This document shows positions 8,339-16,950 of a stretch of 64,000 nt of DNA, piece by piece (position 1 is the first letter of the stretch; each line of letters opens with the position of its first letter). The notes beneath the pieces were generated by a model. That model did no database searches, was not told the origin of the DNA, and worked only from the letters and a program-made list of their open reading frames with translations. Location: NCBI RefSeq assembly GCF_002561455.1, contig NZ_NTUP01000011.1, positions 185,094-249,093 of the forward strand. Direction: 5' to 3'. A program made the position numbers and the translations under genes. Source of the stretch: Bacillus sp. AFS015802. GTDB taxonomy: Bacteria; Bacillota; Bacilli; Bacillales; Bacillaceae_B.

Positions 8339-8643
8339 TAATACGCCACCACTTTGTAACGATCGATGGATGGAATGATAGATGCCAGCTCTTGATCAGG
8401 GTATTTCTTTTCCAGATCATGAATGCGCTTATAGTCTTCACTCTTCACCCAGGTCATAAAGTGCTCCTTCGCATCCCATTCCATATGGACCGTGATCTCT
8501 CCAGGTTTTTTTTCATTTTGTAAGAGAAGGAATCTCTGAAATCCTTCTGCCTCGTCTACCAGACCTGAACGGGAATGGTAGATTGAAATCACTTCTTCCG
8601 CCTTTTCATCGGGAACTACAAATGTTGAATGTACGATATACAT
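8338..8643 (-). CDS. Antibiotic-biosynthesis-monooxygenase-fold protein (HmoA/HmoB-like)
   Basis: The roughly 101-residue protein has the dimeric alpha-beta barrel pattern of the ABM superfamily: a first strand with VHSTFVVPDEKAEEVISIY, a middle strand EITVHMEWDAKEHFMTWVKS and a last strand before RYKVVAY. Members with the W-D-F-W arrangement around residues 70-80 include haem-degrading monooxygenases such as HmoA/HmoB. The haem ligand cannot be assigned with certainty here. The ATG at 8643, with GAAGGGTG upstream, is preferred over the GTG at 8652, which falls in the ribosome site. It is coupled to the following gene (TAATG). Confidence 0.8.
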   Translation of the reverse strand: MYIVHSTFVVPDEKAEEVISIYHSRSGLVDEAEGFQRFLLLQNEKKPGEITVHMEWDAKEHFMTWVKSEDYKRIHDLEKKYPDQELASIIPSIDRYKVVAY

Positions 8644-8898
8644 TGAATTCACCCTTCCAGTGGCACATTGTCCGTCTGCTTTTTATTCACTGTAACATAC
8701 TCATTCCGCGTCGGGAAATACAAAATTTAACAGGATCATATATTTTTCACCTTCATAAGACAATGGATTCAGAGATTAAACAGATTCATGCAATTTTTCA
8801 TTTTACTAGATAGGTTGTTAAAACTTACCGCGTTTTATCCGATGCAGAAAGGGTAGAATGGTATGTGCAACAATTCCAGAAAGAGAAGGTAGATAAAT

Positions 8899-9249
8899 AT
8901 GAACCCAGACTTCTTAGTAAACCTTATCCTTGTAGGGAATGTTTTCCTTGGAGTGTTATTCGCTCTCAAGTCAAGAAGGTGGTGGCTACCCTATATATTG
9001 ATCGGACTCACCTTTTTGACCTTGACCTTTGGATTTGGGATATCCCTGGTGCTGAATAAAGAATCGATTCTCGCTTATTTATTTGTATTCGTGGTGGGGC
9101 AACTGATATGGGTTTTTGCGTTTGTCATCATTGCCCATATTTTATCCTGGATTGTCCGGAAGGTTCCTTTCCGTCATAAGCAGCAGATCGGCTGGGGCTT
9201 TTTGATCGGATTCCCTTTGATTTTCACTGTGTTTTTAATCGTGAACTAA
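8899..9249 (+). CDS. Small multi-pass membrane protein, unknown function
   Basis: The 116-residue product is almost entirely hydrophobic, with four predicted membrane segments at about 5-22, 29-50, 59-84 and 95-115, separated by short basic loops (KSRRWW, RKVPFRHKQQ). I do not recognise the family. The ATG at 8899 has an AGAGAAGG site upstream. It stands alone on the plus strand, convergent with dagK, and is followed by a shared terminator. Confidence 0.7.
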   Translation: MNPDFLVNLILVGNVFLGVLFALKSRRWWLPYILIGLTFLTLTFGFGISLVLNKESILAYLFVFVVGQLIWVFAFVIIAHILSWIVRKVPFRHKQQIGWGFLIGFPLIFTVFLIVN

Positions 9250-9266
9250 AGAAACCAATAGATAAA

Positions 9267-9302
9267 AAAAGGAATGCCGTAACCGAAGCGGCATTCCTTT
9301 TT
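9267..9302. terminator. Bidirectional terminator between membrane-protein gene and dagK
   Basis: AAAGGAATGCCG (9268-9279) pairs perfectly with CGGCATTCCTTT (9289-9300), with A and T runs on either side, so it can serve both convergent genes. Confidence 0.92.
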
Positions 9303-9304
9303 CA

Positions 9305-10219
9305 TTATTCGGCTTTATCTTCAGGGCGGATCTTATCCAGTGGAACGAATACCTGCAGGTGACGGTACAAATTCTCGAATTCGGCCGGGAGGACTCCTCC
9401 AAGCTCTCCGTCTACATTGAGTTGCACTTTTTCTTTCGCCTTGATTTTGATCCGGTTGGCCTGGGTGTAAATGACGTTCGGATCGTTTACATGTTCACCC
9501 CGAACAGCCAGGGACGCAATGCGGATAAATTCAGCCAGATTCGTTTTCTTCAGAATCAGGAGTGAAAATAAGCCGTCATTGATGGAAGCATCCGGAGCCA
9601 ATTTCTCAAAGCCTCCGACCGAATTGGTCAGTCCTATGAGAAAGAGCATGGCTTCCCCTTCAAACAGCTTTCCATCATACTCGATTGATACATCAGTTGG
9701 TTTGATGGACGGAAGCATTTCGATGCCCTTCAGATAATAGGCCAGCTGTCCCATCATCGTTTTAAGCTTACTCGGTACTTCATACGTCAATTCCGTGATT
9801 CTTCCCCCACCGGCGATATTGATGAAATAGCGTTCATTCATGCGTCCGATATCGACCGGGATGGTTTCACCCTTCGTGATGACATCAATGGCAGAGCCGA
9901 TATCCTTGGGAATGTGAAGGGCCCTGGCGAAGTCATTCGTGGTCCCCATCGGAACGATTCCAAGCTTTGGTCTGTAGTCCTGTTCGGCTAATCCGTTGAC
10001 GACTTCATTTAACGTCCCATCGCCGCCTGCAGCGACAACGATATCATATTTTCGTTCAACAGCGATCCGTGCAGCCTCTGTCGCATCCCCTTCGCAAATG
10101 GTTGCGTGAACAGAGGTTTCATACCCTGCCTGCTCCAACTTCATTAATACTTCCGCAAGATGCTTTTTAAAAAGCTCCCGGCCAGAAGTAGGATTGTATA
10201 TAATTCGTGCTCGTTTCAT
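9305..10219 (-). CDS. dagK: Diacylglycerol kinase DagK (YerQ family)
   Basis: The enzyme phosphorylates diacylglycerol left from lipoteichoic acid synthesis back to phosphatidic acid at the membrane. The product starts MKRARIIYNPTSGRELFKKH, the family's N-terminus, and has the nucleotide loop AAGGDGTLNEVVNGL and MGTTNDFARAL; the C-terminal sandwich domain ends with LNVDGE. The upstream ATG at 10261 would add 14 residues of no conserved character; the ATG at 10219 has TTAGGATG upstream and gives the usual 304 residues. Confidence 0.95.
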   Translation of the reverse strand: MKRARIIYNPTSGRELFKKHLAEVLMKLEQAGYETSVHATICEGDATEAARIAVERKYDIVVAAGGDGTLNEVVNGLAEQDYRPKLGIVPMGTTNDFARALHIPKDIGSAIDVITKGETIPVDIGRMNERYFINIAGGGRITELTYEVPSKLKTMMGQLAYYLKGIEMLPSIKPTDVSIEYDGKLFEGEAMLFLIGLTNSVGGFEKLAPDASINDGLFSLLILKKTNLAEFIRIASLAVRGEHVNDPNVIYTQANRIKIKAKEKVQLNVDGELGGVLPAEFENLYRHLQVFVPLDKIRPEDKAE

Positions 10220-10572
10220 ACCCATCATCCTAATCTGTATTAATTCACAAAACTCGTCCATTTATATACCATCTTTTAACATCATATACCAATTTGATTT
10301 ATTCATGCAAAATATGTTCAAAAGGCAGGATTATTCAAATCGTCCACCGGTCAATATCATACCTCTTTTCCATGGAAAAATCTAATGAAATATGAAGTTT
10401 CTCAAGGAGGAAACCGCTTTTTCCTCCTTACTGTTACAAAAAATACATAAATCGCAGTCAGCTTGCTAAAAACACATAAGATGTTTTAAATGGAGATTTG
10501 ACAGGCGAATTTCACATCTCTTTTTTATTTATTTTTATGATGAAGAAGCCTTGAATAAACCAGTCCAAACCA
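10220..10572. other. Intergenic region with an AAGGAGG-containing hairpin
   Basis: These 353 bp hold the dagK promoter region. The main structure is a perfect 10-bp inverted repeat, AAGGAGGAAA (10404-10413) and TTTCCTCCTT (10420-10429), with a six-base loop; its arms match the Shine-Dalgarno core and its complement. I see no gene here. Confidence 0.6.
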
Positions 10573-10610
10573 AAAAACCATCCGGAATATCACCATGATA
10601 TTCTGGACGG
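10573..10610 (-). terminator. Intrinsic terminator of the methyltransferase-NAT pair
   Basis: On the minus strand CCGTCCAGAATATCA, loop TGG, TGATATTCCGGATGG, then TTTTTT. It starts directly after the nat stop codon. Confidence 0.9.
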
Positions 10611-11417
10611 CTATGGGAACAGCTTTATATTCCGTTTTTGTAAAAACTGGATGGATTCTTCAAGGGACTTCATATCAAAATGATAGACTTCCCCAATGAT
10701 GTCTTTCCATTTATCCATATCCTTCATTTGATATTCACGGATATTCCGGTAGGTCATCACCTTCAACGTCTCGTTACGGAGGAAGTAACACTGGTTGCCC
10801 TGGAAGCGGACGGCCGTGATTCTCCTCATGGTGATGTTTTCATCGGAATCGAGGTAGGATGCCTGTATATCGGTCGCCAATTCTTCTTCCTCAAGCGGTA
10901 CCCACTCGATTGTCTTTTTCACAAAGGACTTCCCATTTGAACGGCGATCGACTTCAAACTCGCGGATGTCCTTCTGGGTGAATATGATTTCCTCACCAAA
11001 TCCGTGAAGAAGATGCCGCTGTCTCGCCTCGAGTTCGACGGGTTTCATGATCGGGGAACCATACCCCACATCCACATAGAGCTTTCGGTTATCAATCGAG
11101 ATCATCAATCCAAGATGACCCGGATTCACCCTCACAAATTGACATTGGAAACCTAATTTTTTCAACAGCCTTCCAAAGTTGATGTTTAAGGTGAAGCAGG
11201 TTCCTCCCCACCCTTTCAGGTGGAGGTTTTCTGCAAAGGTCTCCAACGAGGGCACGAAGGATTCGCCCTCGGAGAAATAGTAGAATTTACTGAATGTCTC
11301 ATACGGAATCCGTATCAGATGCTGCTGAATCAGCCGCTGTAAGTAGTTCAACGTAGGAGGCTCTATATCCATATTTAAATAGTTTACATAGTTCTTGACT
11401 GCTTCCAATCCGATCAC
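10611..11417 (-). CDS. nat: Arylamine N-acetyltransferase
   Basis: The 268-residue protein is a NAT-family acyltransferase. The catalytic triad is visible: Cys74 in GWGGTCFTLN, His101 in NPGHLGLM and Asp116 in YVDVGYG. Members use acetyl-CoA to acetylate arylamines and hydrazines or, in biosynthetic clusters, other acyl acceptors. The start is GTG at 11417, five bases after the stop of the methyltransferase, with only a weak own ribosome site; translation is probably coupled. The pair may act on the same small molecule, but nothing shows which one. Confidence 0.93.
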   Translation of the reverse strand: MIGLEAVKNYVNYLNMDIEPPTLNYLQRLIQQHLIRIPYETFSKFYYFSEGESFVPSLETFAENLHLKGWGGTCFTLNINFGRLLKKLGFQCQFVRVNPGHLGLMISIDNRKLYVDVGYGSPIMKPVELEARQRHLLHGFGEEIIFTQKDIREFEVDRRSNGKSFVKKTIEWVPLEEEELATDIQASYLDSDENITMRRITAVRFQGNQCYFLRNETLKVMTYRNIREYQMKDMDKWKDIIGEVYHFDMKSLEESIQFLQKRNIKLFP

Positions 11418-11422
11418 TCTTT

Positions 11423-12202
11423 CTACTTTTTCATCAGGCAGACGGTAAACTGGTGCTGAAGAGTAAACTCATGGAGAGAATCGTAACGTCTGGATAAGAA
11501 GGTATGTAATGATTGCAGCAATCCTTCTTTCTCTGTATCATCCAAATGAGTAAGCGGGAAAAGGGACCCTACGCGCTCGCACCAGGACTTTAAGGTAAAA
11601 TCCACCATATAGGTGAATGTATAGAAATCTTTTATTGCAAAACCGGCTTGCTGCCATTCTAACAACCATTGAACCGGAAATCCATTCACTTGATTGCCTG
11701 GATCGGCTTTTGCTTCCGGGGGTGTCATGTCGATATATTCATGTAAAAACGTCATCGTATCCTTGACTACTTCCTGTGTCTGGAGGAAGCTTGAATCGCT
11801 TACAATGAACGTTCCTTTATCCTTCAATATCCGCTTCATTTCACTTATTGCTCTCGGACGATCGAACAAGTGCCAGCTTCTGTGGATGATGGTGATATCA
11901 TAGTATTGATCCGGAAGATTCGTTGATTCGGCTGTACCAGTCAGATAAGGGATCTCCAAGTATTGTTTGCTCTCCAATGCCTTGGCTGCTTTCCTCAGGT
12001 CAATAGAAGGTTCGACACCGATCACCTCGGCTCCACGCTTATGAAGCTTTCTTGTCAGGGCTCCGGTACCTGAACCAATTTCAGCCACTTTCCTTCCTTC
12101 CCACACAATTCCTCTTACCTTCAACGTATCAAAAAACTGATGCGGAATATCATCACAAGACGCAGCGTAACGGGAGGTCACATTACCAAAATTCACTTCC
12201 AT
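11423..12202 (-). CDS. Class I SAM-dependent methyltransferase
   Basis: The 259-residue protein has the class I AdoMet loop VAEIGSGTGALTRKL (about 39-53), motif II VIGVEP (about 60-65) and the later DITIIHRSWHLFDR segment where family members have the post-II acidic region. It resembles UbiE/BioC-type small-molecule methyltransferases. The substrate cannot be assigned. It is the first gene of a two-gene operon with nat. Confidence 0.88.
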   Translation of the reverse strand: MEVNFGNVTSRYAASCDDIPHQFFDTLKVRGIVWEGRKVAEIGSGTGALTRKLHKRGAEVIGVEPSIDLRKAAKALESKQYLEIPYLTGTAESTNLPDQYYDITIIHRSWHLFDRPRAISEMKRILKDKGTFIVSDSSFLQTQEVVKDTMTFLHEYIDMTPPEAKADPGNQVNGFPVQWLLEWQQAGFAIKDFYTFTYMVDFTLKSWCERVGSLFPLTHLDDTEKEGLLQSLHTFLSRRYDSLHEFTLQHQFTVCLMKK

Positions 12203-12342
12203 TCACTCTCTTCCCCTATCATAATTGATTTTCACTCTACTGAACGTTACGATTTCATGTCAACTCAATCACAACCAAATCCGCCTCCACCAACAACCCT
12301 TCCTACATACTACATTCTGTATCCCAATCCGAAACTCCTGCC

Positions 12343-12507
12343 GAGGGACGGACCTCACTGCACTTTATATCGTCATAATGAGTCAACCCTTAAATACTCG
12401 TTCACTTTAAGAAATTATCCTATTTCAGCTGGGGATAAACCTTATTGGAAATTATATTTCTATCATTTAACAGGGGAATTTGCGAGTGAAACAGAGGTCC
12501 GTCCCTC
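12343..12507. repeat. 165-bp segment with 13-bp terminal inverted motifs
   Basis: The two dispersed-motif copies face each other at the ends. Outer bases also partly agree (CCGAGGG and CCCTCAAACC). The interior does not encode a protein. It may be a small mobile repeat or just two independent insertions. Confidence 0.55.
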
Positions 12508-12510
12508 AAA

Positions 12511-12542
12511 CCAAAAAAAACGGTCATGTGACATGACCGTTT
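12511..12542 (-). terminator. Intrinsic terminator of the XRE regulator gene
   Basis: On the minus strand AAACGGTCATG, loop TCA, CATGACCGTTT and a T run (plus-strand A run 12513-12520). A copy of the dispersed motif begins four bases further downstream. Confidence 0.9.
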
Positions 12543-12557
12543 GGTGTGTGGTGTTCT

Positions 12558-12938
12558 TTAGTTGTTGGCTCCAGCTGCGATCCGCTTTACGTTTTGTTCG
12601 GCGGTTTTGGTGAGGTCTGGAGTGAATCCGTTTTTCATTCGTTGATTTTCCTCAGTGAAGTAGTCCTGGACTTCCTGGTCGAATTCTATTTCAATAAGAT
12701 CACGAATGTCTGTAATTCTAAGGGCGATCATGATGGATACAAGATGAGCCACTGTTAAGGATTTCTTCTTGAAATTCACTAGCTCATTGATCGTAGCCAC
12801 CCTTAAGCCTGTTAAGCGGTGAAGATCGCCTTGTGTCAATCCTCGTTCACGCAGGATCTCTCCCAATTTAATGTGAATTTTATGGGGAAATTTATTTAGC
12901 GCTTCTATTACAATTGTGTTTGTCTTTTGGTGAATCAT
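12558..12938 (-). CDS. XRE-family transcriptional regulator
   Basis: The 126-residue protein has a Cro/CI-type HTH over residues about 22-78: IKLGEILRERGLTQGDLHRL, then TGLRVATINELVN, with a following helix LTVAHLVSIMIAL. The C-terminal 40 residues are charged and probably helical. The HTH is variant: helix 3 has RVATINELVN in place of the commoner phage repressor sequence. The ATG has GAGGAG eleven bases upstream. Its target is unknown; it is monocistronic. Confidence 0.85.
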   Translation of the reverse strand: MIHQKTNTIVIEALNKFPHKIHIKLGEILRERGLTQGDLHRLTGLRVATINELVNFKKKSLTVAHLVSIMIALRITDIRDLIEIEFDQEVQDYFTEENQRMKNGFTPDLTKTAEQNVKRIAAGANN

Positions 12939-13131
12939 GATGCTTCAACTCCTCATCCTATATCATATTAACGCGAATAAAGCCATTCGTGAACCGGCAA
13001 TAAATACCATCACTTCGGGTACTTTTTACCAGTTCATTTTGAGTGCAGGAGTGAAGCATCATATACCTGAGAAAAGAAGATCCCCCTCATGGGAGGTCCG
13101 GGACCGGTAACCGTCCTTCGATTCTAACGTT

Positions 13132-13698
13132 TTACATCAATATATTTTGGACCAGACTCGTTTTCAAGCTTTCATACACTTCCAGCCAGACCCCTTTGTC
13201 CTTTGTGTATTGAGACGTCAGGCGCTGGATCATCTCTTTCTGCTTTTCAGGGAAAAGCTCATGATCCTTTGGGGGAAGCTTTGCCCGTTCATCATCCACG
13301 ATTTTCTTTACCATTGGCGCCCTTGGACCCCATACAAGCTTTTCTTTACCTTCTTGATCGATAAAAATGAAGATCGGGATGGCTCTCGACGTTCCATTGG
13401 TTAAATATTGATCCATCAGTTCCAGGTTTTCATCCCGCAGAATCATCCGGACGTCCACGTTTGCTGCCTCCGCGACTTTAAGCAGGATCGGGATATTCAG
13501 CATGGCATCCCCACACCAATCCTCTGTGATCGCAATCACCCGTAAAGATTGTTCTCCAAGTCGATTCAACACTTCTACGTCTTCTTGGGGAACCCGGAAG
13601 CTCTTTCGGATGGTTTCTGTATTTTCTTTATGAACACTCATATATTCTATGTATTCTTCAGGTGTCATTCCTTTATCGAACCATTGATTTAAGTTCAT
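13132..13698 (-). CDS. Thioredoxin-fold protein with WCGD active-site motif
   Basis: The 188-residue protein has a thioredoxin-like core with the sequence VIAITEDWCGDAMLNIPILL where thioredoxins have WCxxC. Only one cysteine is present, so it is not a dithiol reductase; a monothiol or chaperone-like role is possible. A cis-proline region is visible at SRAIPIFIFID. Start: the ATG at 13698 with GGAGGAGGAAG directly upstream is preferred over the upstream ATG at 13737, which would place 13 unlikely residues before it. Close relatives are common in Bacillaceae as uncharacterised thioredoxin family proteins. Confidence 0.85.
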   Translation of the reverse strand: MNLNQWFDKGMTPEEYIEYMSVHKENTETIRKSFRVPQEDVEVLNRLGEQSLRVIAITEDWCGDAMLNIPILLKVAEAANVDVRMILRDENLELMDQYLTNGTSRAIPIFIFIDQEGKEKLVWGPRAPMVKKIVDDERAKLPPKDHELFPEKQKEMIQRLTSQYTKDKGVWLEVYESLKTSLVQNILM

Positions 13699-13916
13699 TC
13701 TTCTTCCTCCTCCAGTGGTTCCAGCGAAACACTGCATACATTTCTCGGAAATTCTCTCTCTAGCATATTCATGTTTCTCTTATTCCACAAGAGAAATCTC
13801 CTTATCATTCTAATCAAATTTCAATTGTACGATTATGCCTGTAGGAATATAATATAAGAAAAGCCACTTCGTGAACAGGTCCGAATGAACTGCTCCCCCG
13901 CTGATACGCTTCCATT

Positions 13917-13945
13917 AAAAAAAGGAATAGCTCCGGCGCTACTCC
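13917..13945 (-). terminator. Orphan intrinsic terminator
   Basis: On the minus strand GGAGTAGC, loop, GCTATTCC and TTTTTTT. The stem has one mismatch. The next protein gene upstream on this strand ends at 14101 and already has its own terminator at 14012-14036. Confidence 0.55.
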
Positions 13946-14011
13946 TCAACCATTTTTCCAGAGGGGGTGGAAATAGGTACGAAAGGAAAGAGAATGATCT
14001 TTCCCTGACAG

Positions 14012-14036
14012 AAAAAAAAGCTGACTCAATTGTCAG
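14012..14036 (-). terminator. Intrinsic terminator behind the small-protein cassette
   Basis: On the minus strand CTGAC, loop AATTGA, GTCAG, C and eight Ts. It lies 65 bases after the stop of the 54-residue protein. Confidence 0.7.
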
Positions 14037-14100
14037 TTTCATCCTCGCATTTTTTGGTTAAAATAAAAGGTTATAGGACGACTCTTTCCATTGAACCATC

Positions 14101-14265
14101 TTAGACATCCTGTGATTTCTCAATTATTTTTGCCACTTTATTGTAGTAGTAGTTCAGCTCGACTAGGCTATCTGCCTCCTTCAGTCTCTTTAGATAGTGG
14201 TTCGCTTTTTCATAGTCTTCTGGTGGCAGTTCAACCTTGATTCTTTTTTTCTTCCACTTCGCCAA
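14101..14265 (-). CDS. 54-residue basic helical protein, related to the 14761-14916 product
   Basis: A short gene of 54 codons with a TTG start (14263-14265) six bases after GAGGTGA. It overlaps the end of the DUF4257-like gene by 35 bp in another frame. The product has a basic N-terminus (AKWKKKRIKVELPPEDYEKA) and then a helical stretch YLKRLKEADSLVE, LNYYYNKVAKIIEKSQDV. This second part aligns without gaps with the product of the plus-strand gene 500 bp away: 12 of 28 residues are identical (Y, LK, A, S, VE, YY, I, EK). No known function. Confidence 0.65.
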   Translation of the reverse strand: MAKWKKKRIKVELPPEDYEKANHYLKRLKEADSLVELNYYYNKVAKIIEKSQDV

Positions 14266-14659
14266 CAGGTTTCACCTCATTATGGTTTGTAGATCCTCCC
14301 TTAGAGGTCGGTTCGAGCTGATAATGAGATAGCTCTTGAATATAGGATGCTTTGGTACTTGCTAAATTCTGTTCGATTTTTCTCGTGATAACGGAACTTC
14401 CCCCGATTCCTGATAATAAACTAATGTAGATCACATACCAGATCGGTACTGTATCGACTACCGGTAACACGGACAGATACCCTGCCAGGACCCCTATGAT
14501 AATATCCTTCGTTGAGCCAAAAAGATAATGTTTCTCACCCTGATCATCAATAAATTTTCGTGGAAAAGTGAAATGACCATTTTTGAAAACCAGAATATGT
14601 CCTAAGCCTCCAATACCACCCATCAACATTGGCAACAAGATCACTTCGAATAAGGACAT
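14231..14659 (-). CDS. DUF4257-like membrane protein
   Basis: The 142-residue protein has three hydrophobic segments: residues about 4-22 (VILLPMLMGGIGGLGHILVF), 51-68 (IIIGVLAGYLSVLPV) and 72-88 (IWYVIYISLLSGIGG). The GGxGG of the first segment and the overall layout resemble DUF4257, a family I associate with Bacillus phages, plasmids and chromosomes. The tail is polar and charged. The start is taken at the ATG 14659, with AGAGGGTGG upstream; the GTG at 14668 lies inside that site. The next small gene begins inside its 3' end. Confidence 0.7.
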   Translation of the reverse strand: MSLFEVILLPMLMGGIGGLGHILVFKNGHFTFPRKFIDDQGEKHYLFGSTKDIIIGVLAGYLSVLPVVDTVPIWYVIYISLLSGIGGSSVITRKIEQNLASTKASYIQELSHYQLEPTSKGGSTNHNEVKPVGEVEEKKNQG

Positions 14660-14726
14660 TCTATCCACCCTCTGGAATCATTTACTATTATTATATATTA
14701 TTTACAGAAAATTCAGAATAGATAAT

Positions 14727-14744
14727 TGGACGCAATTTTGTCCA
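14727..14744. promoter_or_regulatory. Dyad upstream of the 51-residue protein gene
   Basis: TGGAC (14727-14731) and GTCCA (14740-14744) form an inverted repeat with eight bases between, three bases before the AAAGGAGCG ribosome site of the plus-strand small gene and in the divergent promoter region. It could be an operator or a leader hairpin. Confidence 0.4.
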
Positions 14745-14760
14745 CTAAAGGAGCGCCATT

Positions 14761-14916
14761 ATGAGAAAAATTGTGATGAAAGTCTCGTCAGTCGACAAAC
14801 TTCGATTTCAAAATTATATGATGCAGTTAAAAAGGGCTGAATCAAAAGTTGAAGCCGATACGTATTATCGCTTAGCCAAACAGATCCTGGAGAAGGCAAA
14901 AAGGAAGCAAATGTGA
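14761..14916 (+). CDS. 51-residue basic helical protein, paralogue of the 14101-14265 product
   Basis: A 51-codon gene with ATG at 14761, TGA at 14914-14916 and a strong AAAGGAGCG site eight bases upstream. The product is basic (about 12 Lys/Arg) and predicted helical: RFQNYMMQLKRAESKVEA then DTYYRLAKQILEKAKRKQM. It shares 12 of 28 aligned residues with the minus-strand small protein on the other side of the DUF4257-like gene. The arrangement suggests an old duplication and inversion. I know no function. Confidence 0.7.
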   Translation: MRKIVMKVSSVDKLRFQNYMMQLKRAESKVEADTYYRLAKQILEKAKRKQM

Positions 14917-14955
14917 CGACTTTTATCATGGTCTTCACGTGAAAAAATTCATCAC

Positions 14956-14983
14956 AAAAAAAGAAGAGCCATTACAGCCCTTC
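14956..14983 (-). terminator. Intrinsic terminator of the neutral protease gene
   Basis: On the minus strand GAAGGGC, loop, GCTCTTC (one wobble pair) and TTTTTTT. It lies about 22 bases after the protease stop. Confidence 0.75.
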
Positions 14984-15005
14984 TCCTTATCTTGCATCAA
15001 TCCAT

Positions 15006-16676
<1,671 letters not shown>

Positions 16677-16855
16677 TTACAACACCTCTTTATAAGAATT
16701 TTCTAACTATTTAAAACATTAAATATACTATAGTACAAGCACAACCCTTAACGAACGAGCCTAAAGACCCAGATTTCCACTTTTTCAACCTCGGGTTAAA
16801 CGGCCTATACAAAACAGGCCAAAATCGCTCAAATCAGGAAAACTTGAACTAAAAA

Positions 16856-16892
16856 GAGGGACGGACCTTGAATTTTTTCAAGGTCCGTCCCT
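16856..16892. repeat. Hairpin made of two inverted copies of the 13-bp motif
   Basis: GAGGGACGGACCT (16856-16868) is followed by TGAATTTTTTCA and AGGTCCGTCCCT (16881-16892). The palindrome extends inward, giving a stem of about 16 bp. It sits just downstream (minus strand) of the gatB terminator. Confidence 0.9.
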
Positions 16893-16900
16893 AAAACCAA

Positions 16901-16939
16901 AAAAAGGCCCCTGAAAACAACTTGTTTTCAGGGGGCTTT
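16901..16939 (-). terminator. Intrinsic terminator of gatCAB
   Basis: On the minus strand AAAGCCCCCTGAAAACAA, one-base loop region, TTGTTTTCAGGGGCC and TTTTTTT. The stem is about 15 bp. It lies 12 bases beyond the gatB stop codon. Confidence 0.9.
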
Positions 16940-16950
16940 CTTATCACGTA

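Larger units (their letters stand above)
12203..12557. other. Intergenic region holding an element bounded by two inverted 13-bp motifs
   Basis: This 355-bp gap contains no credible gene. It carries the motif GAGGGACGGACCT at 12343-12355 and its inverse AGGTCCGTCCCTC at 12495-12507, enclosing about 139 bp of AT-rich sequence, followed at once by the terminator of the XRE gene. Confidence 0.7.
13699..14100. other. Intergenic region with two minus-strand terminators and no clear gene
   Basis: About 400 bp without a credible protein gene. A terminator at 14012-14036 serves the small genes to the right. A second terminator-like hairpin with seven Ts sits at 13917-13945 and has no gene to end, which would fit a short untranslated RNA. 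Confidence 0.5.

Noticed and set aside
12140..12613. 157-codon open frame on the plus strand
   Set aside because: It crosses the motif-bounded segment, a terminator and parts of two minus-strand genes; the composition is Pro/Ser-rich and it has no start signal.
13833..14042. 69-codon open frame on the minus strand
   Set aside because: It runs through two terminator hairpins, has no ribosome site and an unlikely Ser/Phe-rich composition.
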